Shown here one piece after another: positions 37,506 to 49,450 of a stretch of DNA of 64,000 nucleotides. The position numbers and the translations under genes are program-made. The stretch is taken from NCBI RefSeq assembly GCF_030247195.1, contig NC_080671.1:31861543-31925542 (forward strand). The letters run 5' to 3'. The notes under the pieces were generated by a model. The model was not told where the DNA came from. It did no database searches and was given only the letters and a program-made list of their open reading frames with translations. How positions within the stretch are numbered: the stretch's first letter is position 1; each line of letters begins with the position of its first letter. Origin of the DNA: Topomyia yanbarensis. Lineage: Eukaryota > Arthropoda > Insecta > Diptera > Culicidae.

Positions 37506-40500
37506 AAATTTTCAATAAAGCCATTTAGAAATATGGTGTCCTTGAGAAAGTTGTAGCTCCTATCATTTCAAATATATATTCTGAAGAGGCAAACTTTGTA
37601 GGTTTTGTACCTTAGATAGATCATATTTTGGGTAAAAATTTAACTTACAGATTATTTTTTCAAAAATGTTTCATATTTCAAAGCTTGCGACCTACAAACT
37701 TAGTATCTTTAGAAAATATACTTATGATTACCTGACATACAACTTTGTCATAGACATCATCTTTCTATCTCGTACCATTAAAAAGTTGATAATAGCGATG
37801 CCCTAGCGACTGAATTCCGAACTAAGATGAAATGATCAAATCAAGCGCTAGATGCTATGCAACAACTTTGCCACAGACACTATATCGCTAAACCGAACGG
37901 TAAGAAAATAACGTGTGAATTGTGTTTTTTATCCACTTTTGGGCCGCAGGTACCCCGCGCTTACATCCCCGAATTACGACAATGCTGGCGATTTGAAAAG
38001 TAGTACATGTAATGATCTTATTTTTTCTTGACAACATGAGTCAATGTACTACTAATAAAATAATGTATCATTACAATAAAAATTGTTAATTTGGAAATGC
38101 GTAATTATTTTCCATTTCCTGTAAAAATACAAACTTTGAGTCACACCTTTTGGAGGCCCGCCATGTACTTGAAAAATAATAAAACTCATTTCAACGAAAA
38201 AGTGAATTTTGTTTCCTGCTTTATATACTTTATTTTTCATTGTGGGATTTCATGCATTTGAAGATGTTATAAAAAGGTCTAGAAAGGGCAGCTCATGTTA
38301 AAAAGAAGGAAAATATCCGTGGAATGTGTAGATTTACATTTACATTTTTCAGCGCTATTAGTACCGGCATACCGCATCTCCGAGCGAATTTTCATGGAGT
38401 TAAACACCATATAGTCTCTTAAAAAATCACAAATATAGTCAGCTTCAAATTTCACAACCGTCAAAACAAAATAAATTTGTCTCAATAGCCCATAAACACA
38501 TCAAAATATGATTTTAACGATGTTCCAAGATCATGGCGATTGGTTTTTAATGAGGTAACCCTATTTCAATGTGGCCTATGGCCATGGGACCATTATGGCG
38601 TTATTATATCCTCTGTTCATCATGGCTGGGGTACCCGATGGGGTTGCTTACAACTGACAAGGCATCGCATGTCTTATTCACCCGACCGTTCTAAATCAGA
38701 CGCAATTTTGAACCGCTCCTACTATGAAGAACCCTTCGATTTTCCTCTTCCCTCTTTAAGTGTTTACCTTAAAAAGATGCGTTCCTCAAAGATTTTGTTC
38801 AAAAATTAACCAATATCTGTCGTGGGAACAATTGACCAATATTAATACTTTGCTCAGGGTGTTTTTTTTTTGCTCAGGGTGTGCTGTAATAACTAAACGG
38901 TACCAATCCGTCACACTGGAGTAAAGTTTGCGGTTATTTCGAGATTTTTGTGAAAGTCTTACTTAACATAGCTGTCATTTAAGCTGGTTGTTTTTCCATG
39001 ACTTCAGATACCTTGCCTAATCATTACTTTTTAATAAGCATGTCTAAAAGCAATCAATTTCATATATTTCTCTGAATCAAGTTATGGAAAGTCGTCAGTC
39101 GACTGGATGACAACCAAAACTAATCCATTTCGAATGAGAGAAAAAATGAGAAATGTCACAGTGAAGTCCCACAGAGAGGCATTTCTAACGAGGCACTGTC
39201 TTGCCGGTTTAGTTATGGACTCTAAAGGTCCAAAGCTTCCGGTCACAAACCTCTATTCATCTCGCGTGCCCGCTGCTCTCGCGAACTCGACCTTGCGCTA
39301 CTGAATGGTTAGCTAGTCGTTCGCCTGTTCAGATTTTTGAAGTGTGCAGTTTCCTGTTTGTCCCATTAGAATCTGATGGAGCGGGCGTAGGGCTGGTCGA
39401 ACGAGTTACTAAAAAAACCCGGGGCAGCTGCACTAACGGGTCGACATCCTCCTCCGGGCATCAAGATCTCGGATTTGCGGTAAGCGTTGTACTGTGGATT
39501 CATTAAATTTATTCTAATTCATTCACATTCAAAGTCTGGGCTGCGGAAATGCTTCTGGACCGATTCCATACACAAACAGAGGGCATATGTTGCACCAGTG
39601 ATGGTTTCGGCGGGGAATTCACTGCCGCCGCAGCAGTAACAGCAGCAACCGTTAGCACATATCAGATGCTGTAAATTTACAATGATTTTGTTGTTCTTCC
39701 AGTTTCTTCTGTTTGCTGAGTTGGACGAGGAGAAGGAAGCTGCGTGCCCGATGATAAACAGCATTTTTCACTCGAAATGGGAAGAAAACTGGTCGGAAAG
39801 CATCTGATGCTCGTTTATTAACCTTCAGCACCGTGAATTACGCCCGGGACCAACGGAGGGAGAAGTGGATAATTGATATGCTTTTAGTGAGAAAAGAGGA
39901 AATATTATTAGCAATTATTCTCCACTCCGCCGAAGGAACGCAGCAGGATTTGAATTATTGCAAGGCAACAACAACAAAACCGCACTATCCGTCTACTGTC
40001 TACGGTGGGGGATAGAGTTAAGAATATTATCTTAATAGGTCTATTACGGCTCACCCCAGTCGCCTCTGCCCGTTCGGAATTAATCGTGTACTTTTTTTCG
40101 CCTAACTCGCAATCTCACACGGAAATTGGACTACGCGCGGAACCACCACACTTGCAGCAAGAGCCGAGAACTATCGCAGCCTTTCTTGGCTAGCGAAGGA
40201 GACAACCTCCCAGGTTGCCTTCACCTACGATGATTTACGACCCACCGAGGCAACCTTTTCACTGGTGTCCTATCTAAACGATGAATCTTGCCGAAACAAG
40301 CGAACCGAACCGGGCGCCCGAGCAAGAAAGTACCTCCACAGTACACACCAGTACACCGGGGTGAGAAATCGGTCTTGTCCTGTACCTCCCTCGTTGCCCT
40401 TTGTAGCCTTTTGTTTTGCATAATTTGTTCTGCTATCAAGATTTTGGTGCAACGGCAGGCGTTGAAAGCAGACAATTGGTTACTCCCGCTCCGCTTTCGA

Positions 40501-41879
40501 TTTGCCCTGGACCGCGGGATTGTCACGATAATTGTACCTCCAGCCAGCATTGGTGCCTGGGTGGAAGTACTGGCGAATAAATCGTAGTGACTGAAATAGT
40601 CGTGGGTGGTCGGTGATAACGGAAGGAAAGTTTCTCGACTCTGAATTGTTGCTGCTTGAAGAATTGTTACTTCGCGAATTCAATATTCGTGTATATGGCA
40701 AGGTAGTACTCTAGGACCTTTGCTCATCATTAAAAAAATCGATTATGTCCTGCAGTTCGTCGCCCTCAGACTTAAACATTTGCCTAATGATGCAAAACAG
40801 GATGTTATGCAGGTAGTGGTTTGGAAATAACGACGACTGTTAATTGATTGATTGCCACATCTGAACCGCACACCTAATATAACAATCAGAAACACCGCTC
40901 GTTTGAATTGGCCTGTGATCAGTGTATGAGAATCCAGCTCTACAGCTCCAGTTGGATCACGCTAAAAAACACAAAAAAATCTTGCTTGACAGTTTGAGTT
41001 GAAACTAATTAAGTTTTAGCCAAAGGAAACAGTTTTATTATATATTTGTTTGGCGTAAAATAATGTCGTATACCCAAAAAATTGTATTAATGTCATAAAT
41101 CAAAACAAATTAGAAAATTTCATAAAAAATGTTAAACCGAACTTCCTTTGCACAGTCTCAAAACAGTAATTGATTGCTTAATTATAATGCAGTATGTATT
41201 TTGTACGATTTGACACCACACTCTTTGAAGTTTATTCGTTTTTTCTACAAACTAAGTTTGAATGTGGTGAATCTTCAAGCGACAAAAATAAGATTCGTTA
41301 TTTCAAATAAGAATCCAATAATCATTATTTTGTAAGTTCGAGGAAAAAATTCAAATAAATAGATGGTACATCCTGAAAATGCAGGAATATTCCTTCGAAA
41401 CGTTGGCCTTTTGACGCAAAATAAATATTTTCGTCAGAAATCCATTCCCTTGTTTGAATTCAAAAACAAGGTGTCATTCCGATTTCGGGATAATAAATTA
41501 AAGCAAAACATCATCAGGTAAAATTCATCAAGCCGGCAGACAATAGGAATGAACATAAGAAGGTGGCAAAAGAATGAAATGGTAGCACTTTCTCAGATGA
41601 TAGCTTAGATGTATAGCGATTTTCGAACAATATTTTTTCGTGCTCATTACAGAGCGTTCTGACTTGATGACCTAGAAACGGAATTTTGTCTATCATCCTT
41701 GTTAATGGGAATCGGTTGTGGGTGACAGAAAAATAAATAAATTAATTTTTTTTTATCAATTTTATTTACATTCATCAGTTTTATCAATTAAATATTGTAT
41801 ATATTTTATTTGATTTGTCCAATTCATTTATTTTATAATTTTTAACTATTTTATCCCTTCCATTTGTTTTATTAATTCG
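37506..41879. other. Unassigned DNA, possible low-copy sequence at 39100-40700
   Basis: CAACTTTG-type motifs occur at 37536-37556, 37740-37758 and 37863-37880. The stretch 39100-40700 has higher GC and short CAG-rich tracts, unlike the repeats around it, and might be host regulatory or untranslated sequence. No domain or splice-supported exon could be identified in its 60-110-codon frames. Confidence 0.4.
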
Positions 41880-44800
41880 ACTAGATTTAATTATTTCATT
41901 CATTTTATTCATTTCATCCATTTCATTCATTTCGTTCACCTTGACACGAATGCCGCTACAGTGGTAAAGTGTAAAAAATGAACAAAAAAGAAATTTCGTT
42001 CATTTCGTTCATGACGTTCATTTCGTTCATTTCATTAATTTCATTCATTTAATTCATTTCATCCATTTCATTCATTTAATTCATTTCATTCATTTAATTC
42101 ATTTCATTCATTTCATTCATTTCATTCATTTCATTCATTTCATTCATTTCATTCATTTCATTCATTTCATTCATTTCATTCATTTCATTCATTTCATTCA
42201 TTTCATTCATTTCATTCATTTCATTAATACATTTCATTAATAAATTTCATTAATTAATTTCATTAATACATTTCATTAATTCATTTCATTAATTCATTTC
42301 TTTAATTCATTTCATTCATTCATTTCATTCATTCATTCATTTCATTCATTCATTCATTTCACTCATTCATTCATTCATTTCATTCATTCATTCATTTCAT
42401 TCATTCATTCATTCATTCATTTCATTCATTCATTCATTTCATTCATTCATTCATTTCATTCATTTCATTCATTCATTCATTTCATTCATTTCATTCATTT
42501 CATTCATTTCATTCATTTCATTCATTTCATTCATTTCATTCATTTCATTCATTTCATTCATTTCATTCATTTCATTCATTTCATTCATTTCATTCATTTC
42601 ATTCATTCATTCATTTCATTCATTCATTTCATTCATTCATTCATTTCATTCATTCATTCATTTCATTCATTCATTCATTTCATTCATTCATTCATTTCAT
42701 TCATTCATTTCATTCATTCATTCATTCATTCATTTCATTCATTCATTCATTCATTTCATTCATTCATTCATTTCATTCATTCATTTCATTCATTCATTCA
42801 TTTCATTCATTTCATTCATTTCATTCATTTCATTCATTTCATTTCATTCATTCATTTCATTCATTCATTTCATTCATTCATTTCATTCATTCATTTCATT
42901 CATTCATTTCATTCATTCATTTCATTCATTTCATTCATTCATTTCATTCATTTCATTCATTTCATTCATTTCATTCATTTCATTCATTTCATTCATTTCA
43001 TTCATTTCATTCATTTCATTCATTTCATTCATTTCATTCATTTCATTCATTTCATTCATTTCATTCATTTCATTCATTTCATTCATTTCATTCATTTCAT
43101 TCATTTCATTCATTTCATTCATTTCATTCATTTCATTCATTCATTCATTTCATTCATTCATTTCATTCATTTCATTCATTTCATTCATTTCATTCATTTC
43201 ATTCATTTCATTCATTTCATTCATTTCATTCATTTCATTCATTTCATTCATTTCATTCATTTCATTCATTTCATTCATTTCATTCATTTCATTCATTTCA
43301 TTCATTTCATTCATTTCATTCATTTCATTCATTTCATTCATTTCATTCATTTCATTCATTTCATTCATTTCATTCATTTCATTCATTTCATTCATTTCAT
43401 TCATTTCATTCATTTCATTCATTTCATTCATTTCATTCATTTCATTCATTTCATTCATTTCATTCATTTCATTCATTTCATTCATTTCATTCATTTCATT
43501 CATTTCATTCATTTCATTCATTTCATTCATTTCATTCATTTCATTCATTTCATTCATTTCATTCATTTCATTCATTTCATTCATTTCATTCATTTCATTC
43601 ATTTCATTCATTTCATTCATTTCATTCATTTCATTCATTTCATTCATTCATTCATTTCATTCATTCATTCATTTCATTCATTCATTCATTCATTTCATTC
43701 ATTCATTCATTTCATTCATTTCATTCATTCATTCATTTCATTCATTCATTCATTTCATTCATTCATTCATTCATTTCATTCATTCATTCATTTCATTCAT
43801 TCATTCATTTCATTCATTCATTCATTTTATTCATTCATTCATTTCATTCATTCATTCATTTCATTCATTCATTCATTCATTCATTCATTCATTCATTTCA
43901 TTCATTCATTCATTCATTTCATTCATTCATTTCATTCATTCATTCATTCATTCATTTCATTCATTCATTCATTTCATTCATTCATTCATTTCATTCATTC
44001 ATTTCATTCATTCATTCATTCATTTCATTCATTCATTCATTTCATTCATTCATTCATTTCATTCATTTCATTCATTCATTTCATTCATTTCATTCATTTC
44101 ATTCATTTCATTCATTTCATTCATTTCATTCATTTCATTCATTTCATTCATTTCATTCATTTCATTCATTTCATTCATTTCATTCATTTCATTCATTTCA
44201 TTCATTTCATTCATTTCATTCATTTCATTCATTTCATTCATTTCATTCATTTCATTCATTTCATTCATTTCATTCATTCATTCATTTCATTCATTCATTC
44301 ATTTCATTCATTCATTCATTTCATTCATTCATTCATTTCATTCATTCATTTCATTCATTCATTCATTTCATTCATTCATTCATTTCATTCATTCATTCAT
44401 TCATTTCATTCATTCATTCATTTCATTCATTCATTCATTTCATTCATTCATTCATTTCATTCATTCATTCATTTCATTCATTCATTCATTTATTCATTTC
44501 ATTCATTCATTCATTTCATTCATTCATTCATTTCATTCATTCATTCATTTCATTCATTTCATTCATTTCATTCATTTCATTCATTTCATTCATTTCATTC
44601 ATTTCATTCATTTCATTCATTTCATTCATTTCATTCATTTCATTCATTTCATTCATTTCATTCATTCATTCATTTCATTCATTCATTCATTTCATTCATT
44701 CATTTCATTCATTCATTTCATTCATTCATTCATTCATTCATTCATTCATTTCATTCATTCATTTCATTCATTCATTCATTTCATTCATTCATTCATTTCA

Positions 44801-46075
44801 TTCATTCATTTCATTCATTTCATTCATTTCATTCATTTCATTCATTTCATTCATTTCATTCATTTAATTCATTTCATTCATTTAATTCATTTCATTCATT
44901 TCATTCATTTCATTCATTTCATTCATTTCATTCATTTCATTCATTTCATTCATTTCATTCATTTCATTCATTTCATTCATTTCATTCATTTCATTCATTT
45001 CATTCATTTCATTCATTTCATTCATTTCATTCATTTCATTCATTTCATTCATTTCATTCATTTCATTCATTTCATTCATTTCATTCATTTCATTCATTTC
45101 ATTCATTCATTTATTTCATTCATTCATTTTATTCATTCATTTCATTCATTCATTTTATTCATTCATTCATTTCATTCATTCATTTCATTCATTCATTTCA
45201 TTCATTTTTTAAATTCATTTTATTCATTTTTTTAATTCATTTCATTCATTATTTCATTCATTATTTTATTTATTATTTTAATCTTTATTTCATTCATTTT
45301 TTTCATTTCATTCATTTCTTCCATTTCATTCATTTCATTCATTCATTCATTTCATTCATTCATTCATTCATTCATTTCATTCATTCATTTCATTCATTCA
45401 TTCATTCATTCATTTCATTCATTCATTTCATTCATTCATTTCATTCATTCATTCATTTCATTCATTCATTCATTTCATTCATTCATTCATTTCATTCATT
45501 CATTTCATTCATTCATTTCATTCATTTCATTCATTCATTTCATTCATTTCATTCATTTCATTCATTTCATTCATTTCATTCATTTCATTCATTTCATTCA
45601 TTTCATTCATTTCATTCATTTCATTCATTTCATTCATTTCATTCATTTCATTCATTTCATTCATTTCATTCATTTCATTCATTTCATTCATTTCATTCAT
45701 TTCATTCATTTCATTCATTTCATTCATTTCATTCATTTCATTCATTTCATTCATTTCATTCATTTCATTCATTTCATTCATTTCATTCATTTCATTCATT
45801 TCATTCATTTCATTCATTTCATTCATTTCATTCATTCATTTATTTCATTCATTCATTTTATTCATTCATTTCATTCATTCATTTCATTCATTCATTTCAT
45901 TCATTTTTTAAATTCATTTTATTCATTTTTTTAATTCATTTCATTCATTATTTCATTCATTATTTTATTTATTATTTTAATCTTTATTTCATTCATTTTT
46001 TTCATTTCATTCATTTCTTCCATTTCATTCATTTCTTTCATTTATTCAATTCATTTTTTTATTCCGAATCTTTCT
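41880..46075. repeat. TTCATTCAT/TTCA tandem array, 4.2 kb
   Basis: The array alternates runs of a 9-bp unit, TTCATTCAT, with runs in which one or more extra TTCA tetramers follow each unit. Pure 9-bp runs occupy for example 42950-43140, 43150-43647, 44068-44277, 44882-45106 and 45527-45835, and read as Met-Asn-Glu repeats on the minus strand; these are not genes. A distinctive degenerate segment at about 45107-45330 recurs at about 45836-46052. Confidence 0.95.
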
Positions 46076-46735
46076 TTTCGTATCGATTCATTCTTTTCAC
46101 TTCGATTATTTTTTTAATTCCGATTCATTCTTTTTATTCCGATTCATTTTTTTCATTCCGTTTCATTCTTTTTATTCTGATTCATTCTTTTTCTGATTAA
46201 TTCTTTATATTCTGATTCATTCTTTTTATTCCGATTGATTTTTTTATTCCGATTCATTCTTATTGCGATTTATACTTCCTATTCCGATTAGTTCTTCTTA
46301 TTCCAATTCATTCTTATTCCGATTCATGCTTTCTATTCTGATTAATTCTTTTTATTCCGATACATTCTATTTAGTTTGGTGCATTTAATTTATTCCGATT
46401 TAACCATTTTATTCCGATTTATTTATTTCATTCCGATTAATTCTAATTATTTCAATTTATTCTTTTTATTCCGATTCATCCATTTGATTCCGATTCATTC
46501 TTTTTATTTCGATTTATTCTTATTCCGATTTATTCTTCTAATTCAGATTCATTCTTTTTATTTATTTATTTTGTTCCGATTCGTTCGTTAAAATCCGATT
46601 CATTCATTTTATTCCGATTCCTTTTTTTATTTCGATTCTTTCATTTCATTCCCATTTATTAATTTCATTCCCATTTATTTATTTTATTCCCATTAATTCA
46701 TTTCATTCCCATTCATTCATTTTATTTCGAGTCAT
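46076..46735. repeat. ATTCCGATTCATTC-type array
   Basis: Continues the TCATT-based DNA but with a 12-19-bp unit around ATTCCGATTCATTCTTTTT. It is diverged and follows the pure TTCATTCAT block directly. Confidence 0.85.
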
Positions 46736-47820
46736 TCGGAGTTGTGCCGAGTCATTCAGAGTCATTTCGAGCCATTGGGAGTTATTCCGAGGCATTCAGG
46801 GTCATTCGGAATTTACTCGAGTTATTCGCAATTATTTGGAGCCACTCCATGTCATTCCGAGTCATTCGAAGTTATTTGGAGTCATTCCGTGTCACTCGGA
46901 GTTATTTCGAGTCATTTGGAGCCGTTCCGAGTTATTCGGTGTCATTCCAAGTCATTCGGGGTCATTTCGTCTCATTCCGAGTCATTTAGAGTCATTCCGA
47001 GTGATTTGAAGTAATTCCGACTCTCTCGGAGTCATTCCGTGTCATTCGGAACTATTCCGAGTTAATCGTAGTCATTCCGATTCATTCATTTCATTTCGAG
47101 TCATTTAGAGCCACTCACAGTCATTCGGAGTCATTCCGCGTCATTCGAAATTATTTGTAATCATTCTGAGTTGCTTCGAGTCATTCGGAGTCAATCCGAG
47201 TCATTTGGAGTTATTTCGAGTCTTTCCGAGTTGTTCGGAGTCATTCCGAATCATTTCGAGTCATTCGACATCATTCGGGGTCATTCCGTCTCAATCCAGT
47301 CATTTTGAGTCATTCGAAGTAATTCCAACTCATTCGAAGTCATTCGGAGTTATTTCGAGTCATTCCGAGTCATTTGGAGTCATTCCGAGTCATTGGAAGC
47401 TATTCCGCGTCGTGTTTGAGTCATGTCGAGTCATTCGAAATCCTTCCGTGTTATCCTGAGTCCCGAGTGATCCCGAGTCATTCGGAGTTTTTCGGAGTCC
47501 TTCCGCGTCACTCGTTGTCATTCGAAGTCATTTCGAGTCACTCGGAGTCATTCTAAATCGTTCGAGTCATTCAGACTCATCCGAGTCATTGTGAGTCATT
47601 CCGAGTCATTCCGAGACATTGCGAGTCATTCTGAGCAATTCCGACTCATGCGGAGTTATTTCGAGTTATTCCGAGTCGTCGGATTCTTTCCGGTTCTTTC
47701 ATTTTATTCCGGTAGATTCGGAGTTATTACGACACATTCGGAGAGATGCCGAGTCAATCAGAATCATTCCGAGTCATTCGAAGTCATTTCAATTCATTCC
47801 ATTTCATTCCGTACCGAGTC
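46736..47820. repeat. GAGTCATTC(C/G) 10-bp array
   Basis: About 1.1 kb of a 10-bp unit GAGTCATTCC or GAGTCATTCG. Several copies create TGAGTCA-like sequence, the AP-1 consensus, which may be chance. Plus-strand frames reading SFRVI-type repeats are artefacts. Confidence 0.9.
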
Positions 47821-48790
47821 ATTCTAATTCATTCGATTTCATCCTATTTCATTTCAAACTCATTCCACTTAATTTCATTCCACTTAATTCCGAGTCATTT
47901 CGAATCATAGCAGTTCATTCCATTCCATTTCATTCCAATTCATTTCACTTCGATTCATTCCAAATCGTTCCATTACATTTCATTCCAAGTAATCCCAATT
48001 TATTCTTTTTCATCCCATTCCATTCCGTTTCTTTTTATTGCGAGGTATTCCGAGTCATATCATTTCTTTCCAATTTATTCCATTCGATTTCATTCCGAGT
48101 CACTACGAGTCATTCCTATTCATTCTATTGTATTTCGAGTCATTCTAATTCACTCCAATTCATTCCATTGAATTCTAATTCTGTGCATTTTATGCGATTT
48201 TATTTAATTCCGAATAATTCAAATTTTATTTCATCCTATTTCATTTAATTTTCTTCCATTTCATTCCTTTCAATTCATTTTATTCATTTATTTCAGTTCA
48301 TTTTATTCATTTTTCCTTTTCTGTTGTATAGACTTTAATTCATTTGATTTATTTTATTTTGTTTCACTCAAAAAATTTGAGATACATGCCGTTCTTTTAA
48401 TTCCACTGTGTGTATGTGTTTTCGCATTTTATTTTTTGTGTTAATTTTATTAATTTTACTTATTTATACCTTAAAATCATTTTATGAATTTCAAGATTAT
48501 GTTTACTTAATTTTATTGTTCATATCTGTCTTTATTTTATTAATTTTGTTCATTTTTTTCTTTTTACTCAATTTGTTCCATTTTGTCATTTAAGCTGTAT
48601 TACGCATCATTCTCATTTCATTCGTTTTATTCATTGCATTCTTTTATTTATTTTGTTCGTTACATTCTTTAGTTTTTTTTATTATAATCCATTTAATTAT
48701 GTAATTATATTATTTTTTCTTTTCAATAATTTTGTTCATTTCAGTCGTTTTTATACATTTAATGCATTTTCTTCATTATATCACTGTAAT
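47821..48790. repeat. Degenerate ATTCCATT/TCATT array fading to AT-rich DNA
   Basis: Units around ATTCCATTTCATTCC dominate to about 48310, then the pattern fades into T-rich sequence with scattered TTCATTT. The 209-codon plus frame at 47619-48248 is a product of this repeat. Confidence 0.75.
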
Positions 48791-48917
48791 TGACGACCGT
48801 CGCCTAGCTGGATCGGTTGAGATTTAGTTGAAGCTTTTTTAACTAATTCAAATCCCTCTCTACTGGGCATAGTGAAGATCGCTGAAGGGATTTTCTAGAC
48901 TTTCTATCATTTTCGGA

Positions 48918-49331
48918 TTAACTCGTCCATGCCCTTGTTGTTTGTAAACAACAACGTTCATGAAAAGTTTCTAATTTTGGTTTATATAACATTTGCTCAC
49001 AACAACAAGTAAGCCTAAAAACTTGGACTATTGCCTTTCATTTGAACAGAACCAGTTATAAGAATTATCCGTAGAACTGAATTTATCGTAATTTATCTGA
49101 TTAGATTCCGCTATAGCAATGCTGTCAGAAACCGTTTCAATGAAAGGTGAACACTAAAATATTGATTTGATATATATTCGTCGTCTTGGAATTTGATTAA
49201 AAACTGCTAAGACCTATGAACTTAAACTGTCTTTGACAATTTAGCTTTTAGTACTAACAGTACAAGTTTAAAGGAAAAATAGTTTGAAAACCCTATATGC
49301 GCTAGGAAAAAGTTGGGTATGGAAGGATTAC
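48918..49331. mobile_element. TTAA MITE, family T2, copy 1
   Basis: The left end is TTAACTCGTCCATGCCC followed by the palindrome TTGTTGTTTGTAAACAACAA. The right end reads TTGGGTATGGAAGGATTAC, a decayed inverse of the left end of the copy at 52391. Body sequence matches the reverse complement of 52391-52917 throughout. It lies inside a reverse transcriptase remnant. The right TTAA has mutated to TTAC. Confidence 0.75.
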
Positions 49332-49450
49332 AGCAGGGTAGTCACTTGGGTCCGCTAGTGTTCTTGATGTATTTCAATGACCTGAAATATCACCTGGAAG
49401 GCCCACTGACATATATAGGATAAGGTTTAATTGTGAGAAGCTTACGGTGC
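49332..49450 (+). pseudogene. LINE reverse transcriptase fragment
   Basis: Plus-strand reading gives QQGSHLGPLVFLMYFNDLKY, the RT signature (QGSxLGPLLFxLYxNDL) of Jockey/CR1-type LINEs, then LEGPLTYIG and a stop before the expected FADD box. Only this short piece is recognisable. The MITE at 48918-49331 is inserted just before the QGS codons. The sequence upstream of the MITE (about 48880-48917) may be its continuation but is too short to prove. Confidence 0.7.

Noticed and set aside
42931..45835. Minus-strand Met-Asn-Glu repeat proteins up to 165 residues
   Set aside because: Pure 9-bp simple repeat, with no other sequence, promoter or domain.
46736..47820. Cluster of AP-1 sites as an enhancer
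   Set aside because: TGAGTCA-like matches follow from the GAGTCATTC unit and no other regulatory feature is seen.
46376..48593. Long plus-strand frames such as 47619-48248 (209 codons)
   Set aside because: They lie wholly in the 10-bp and TCATT-type arrays and carry only repeat-derived residues.
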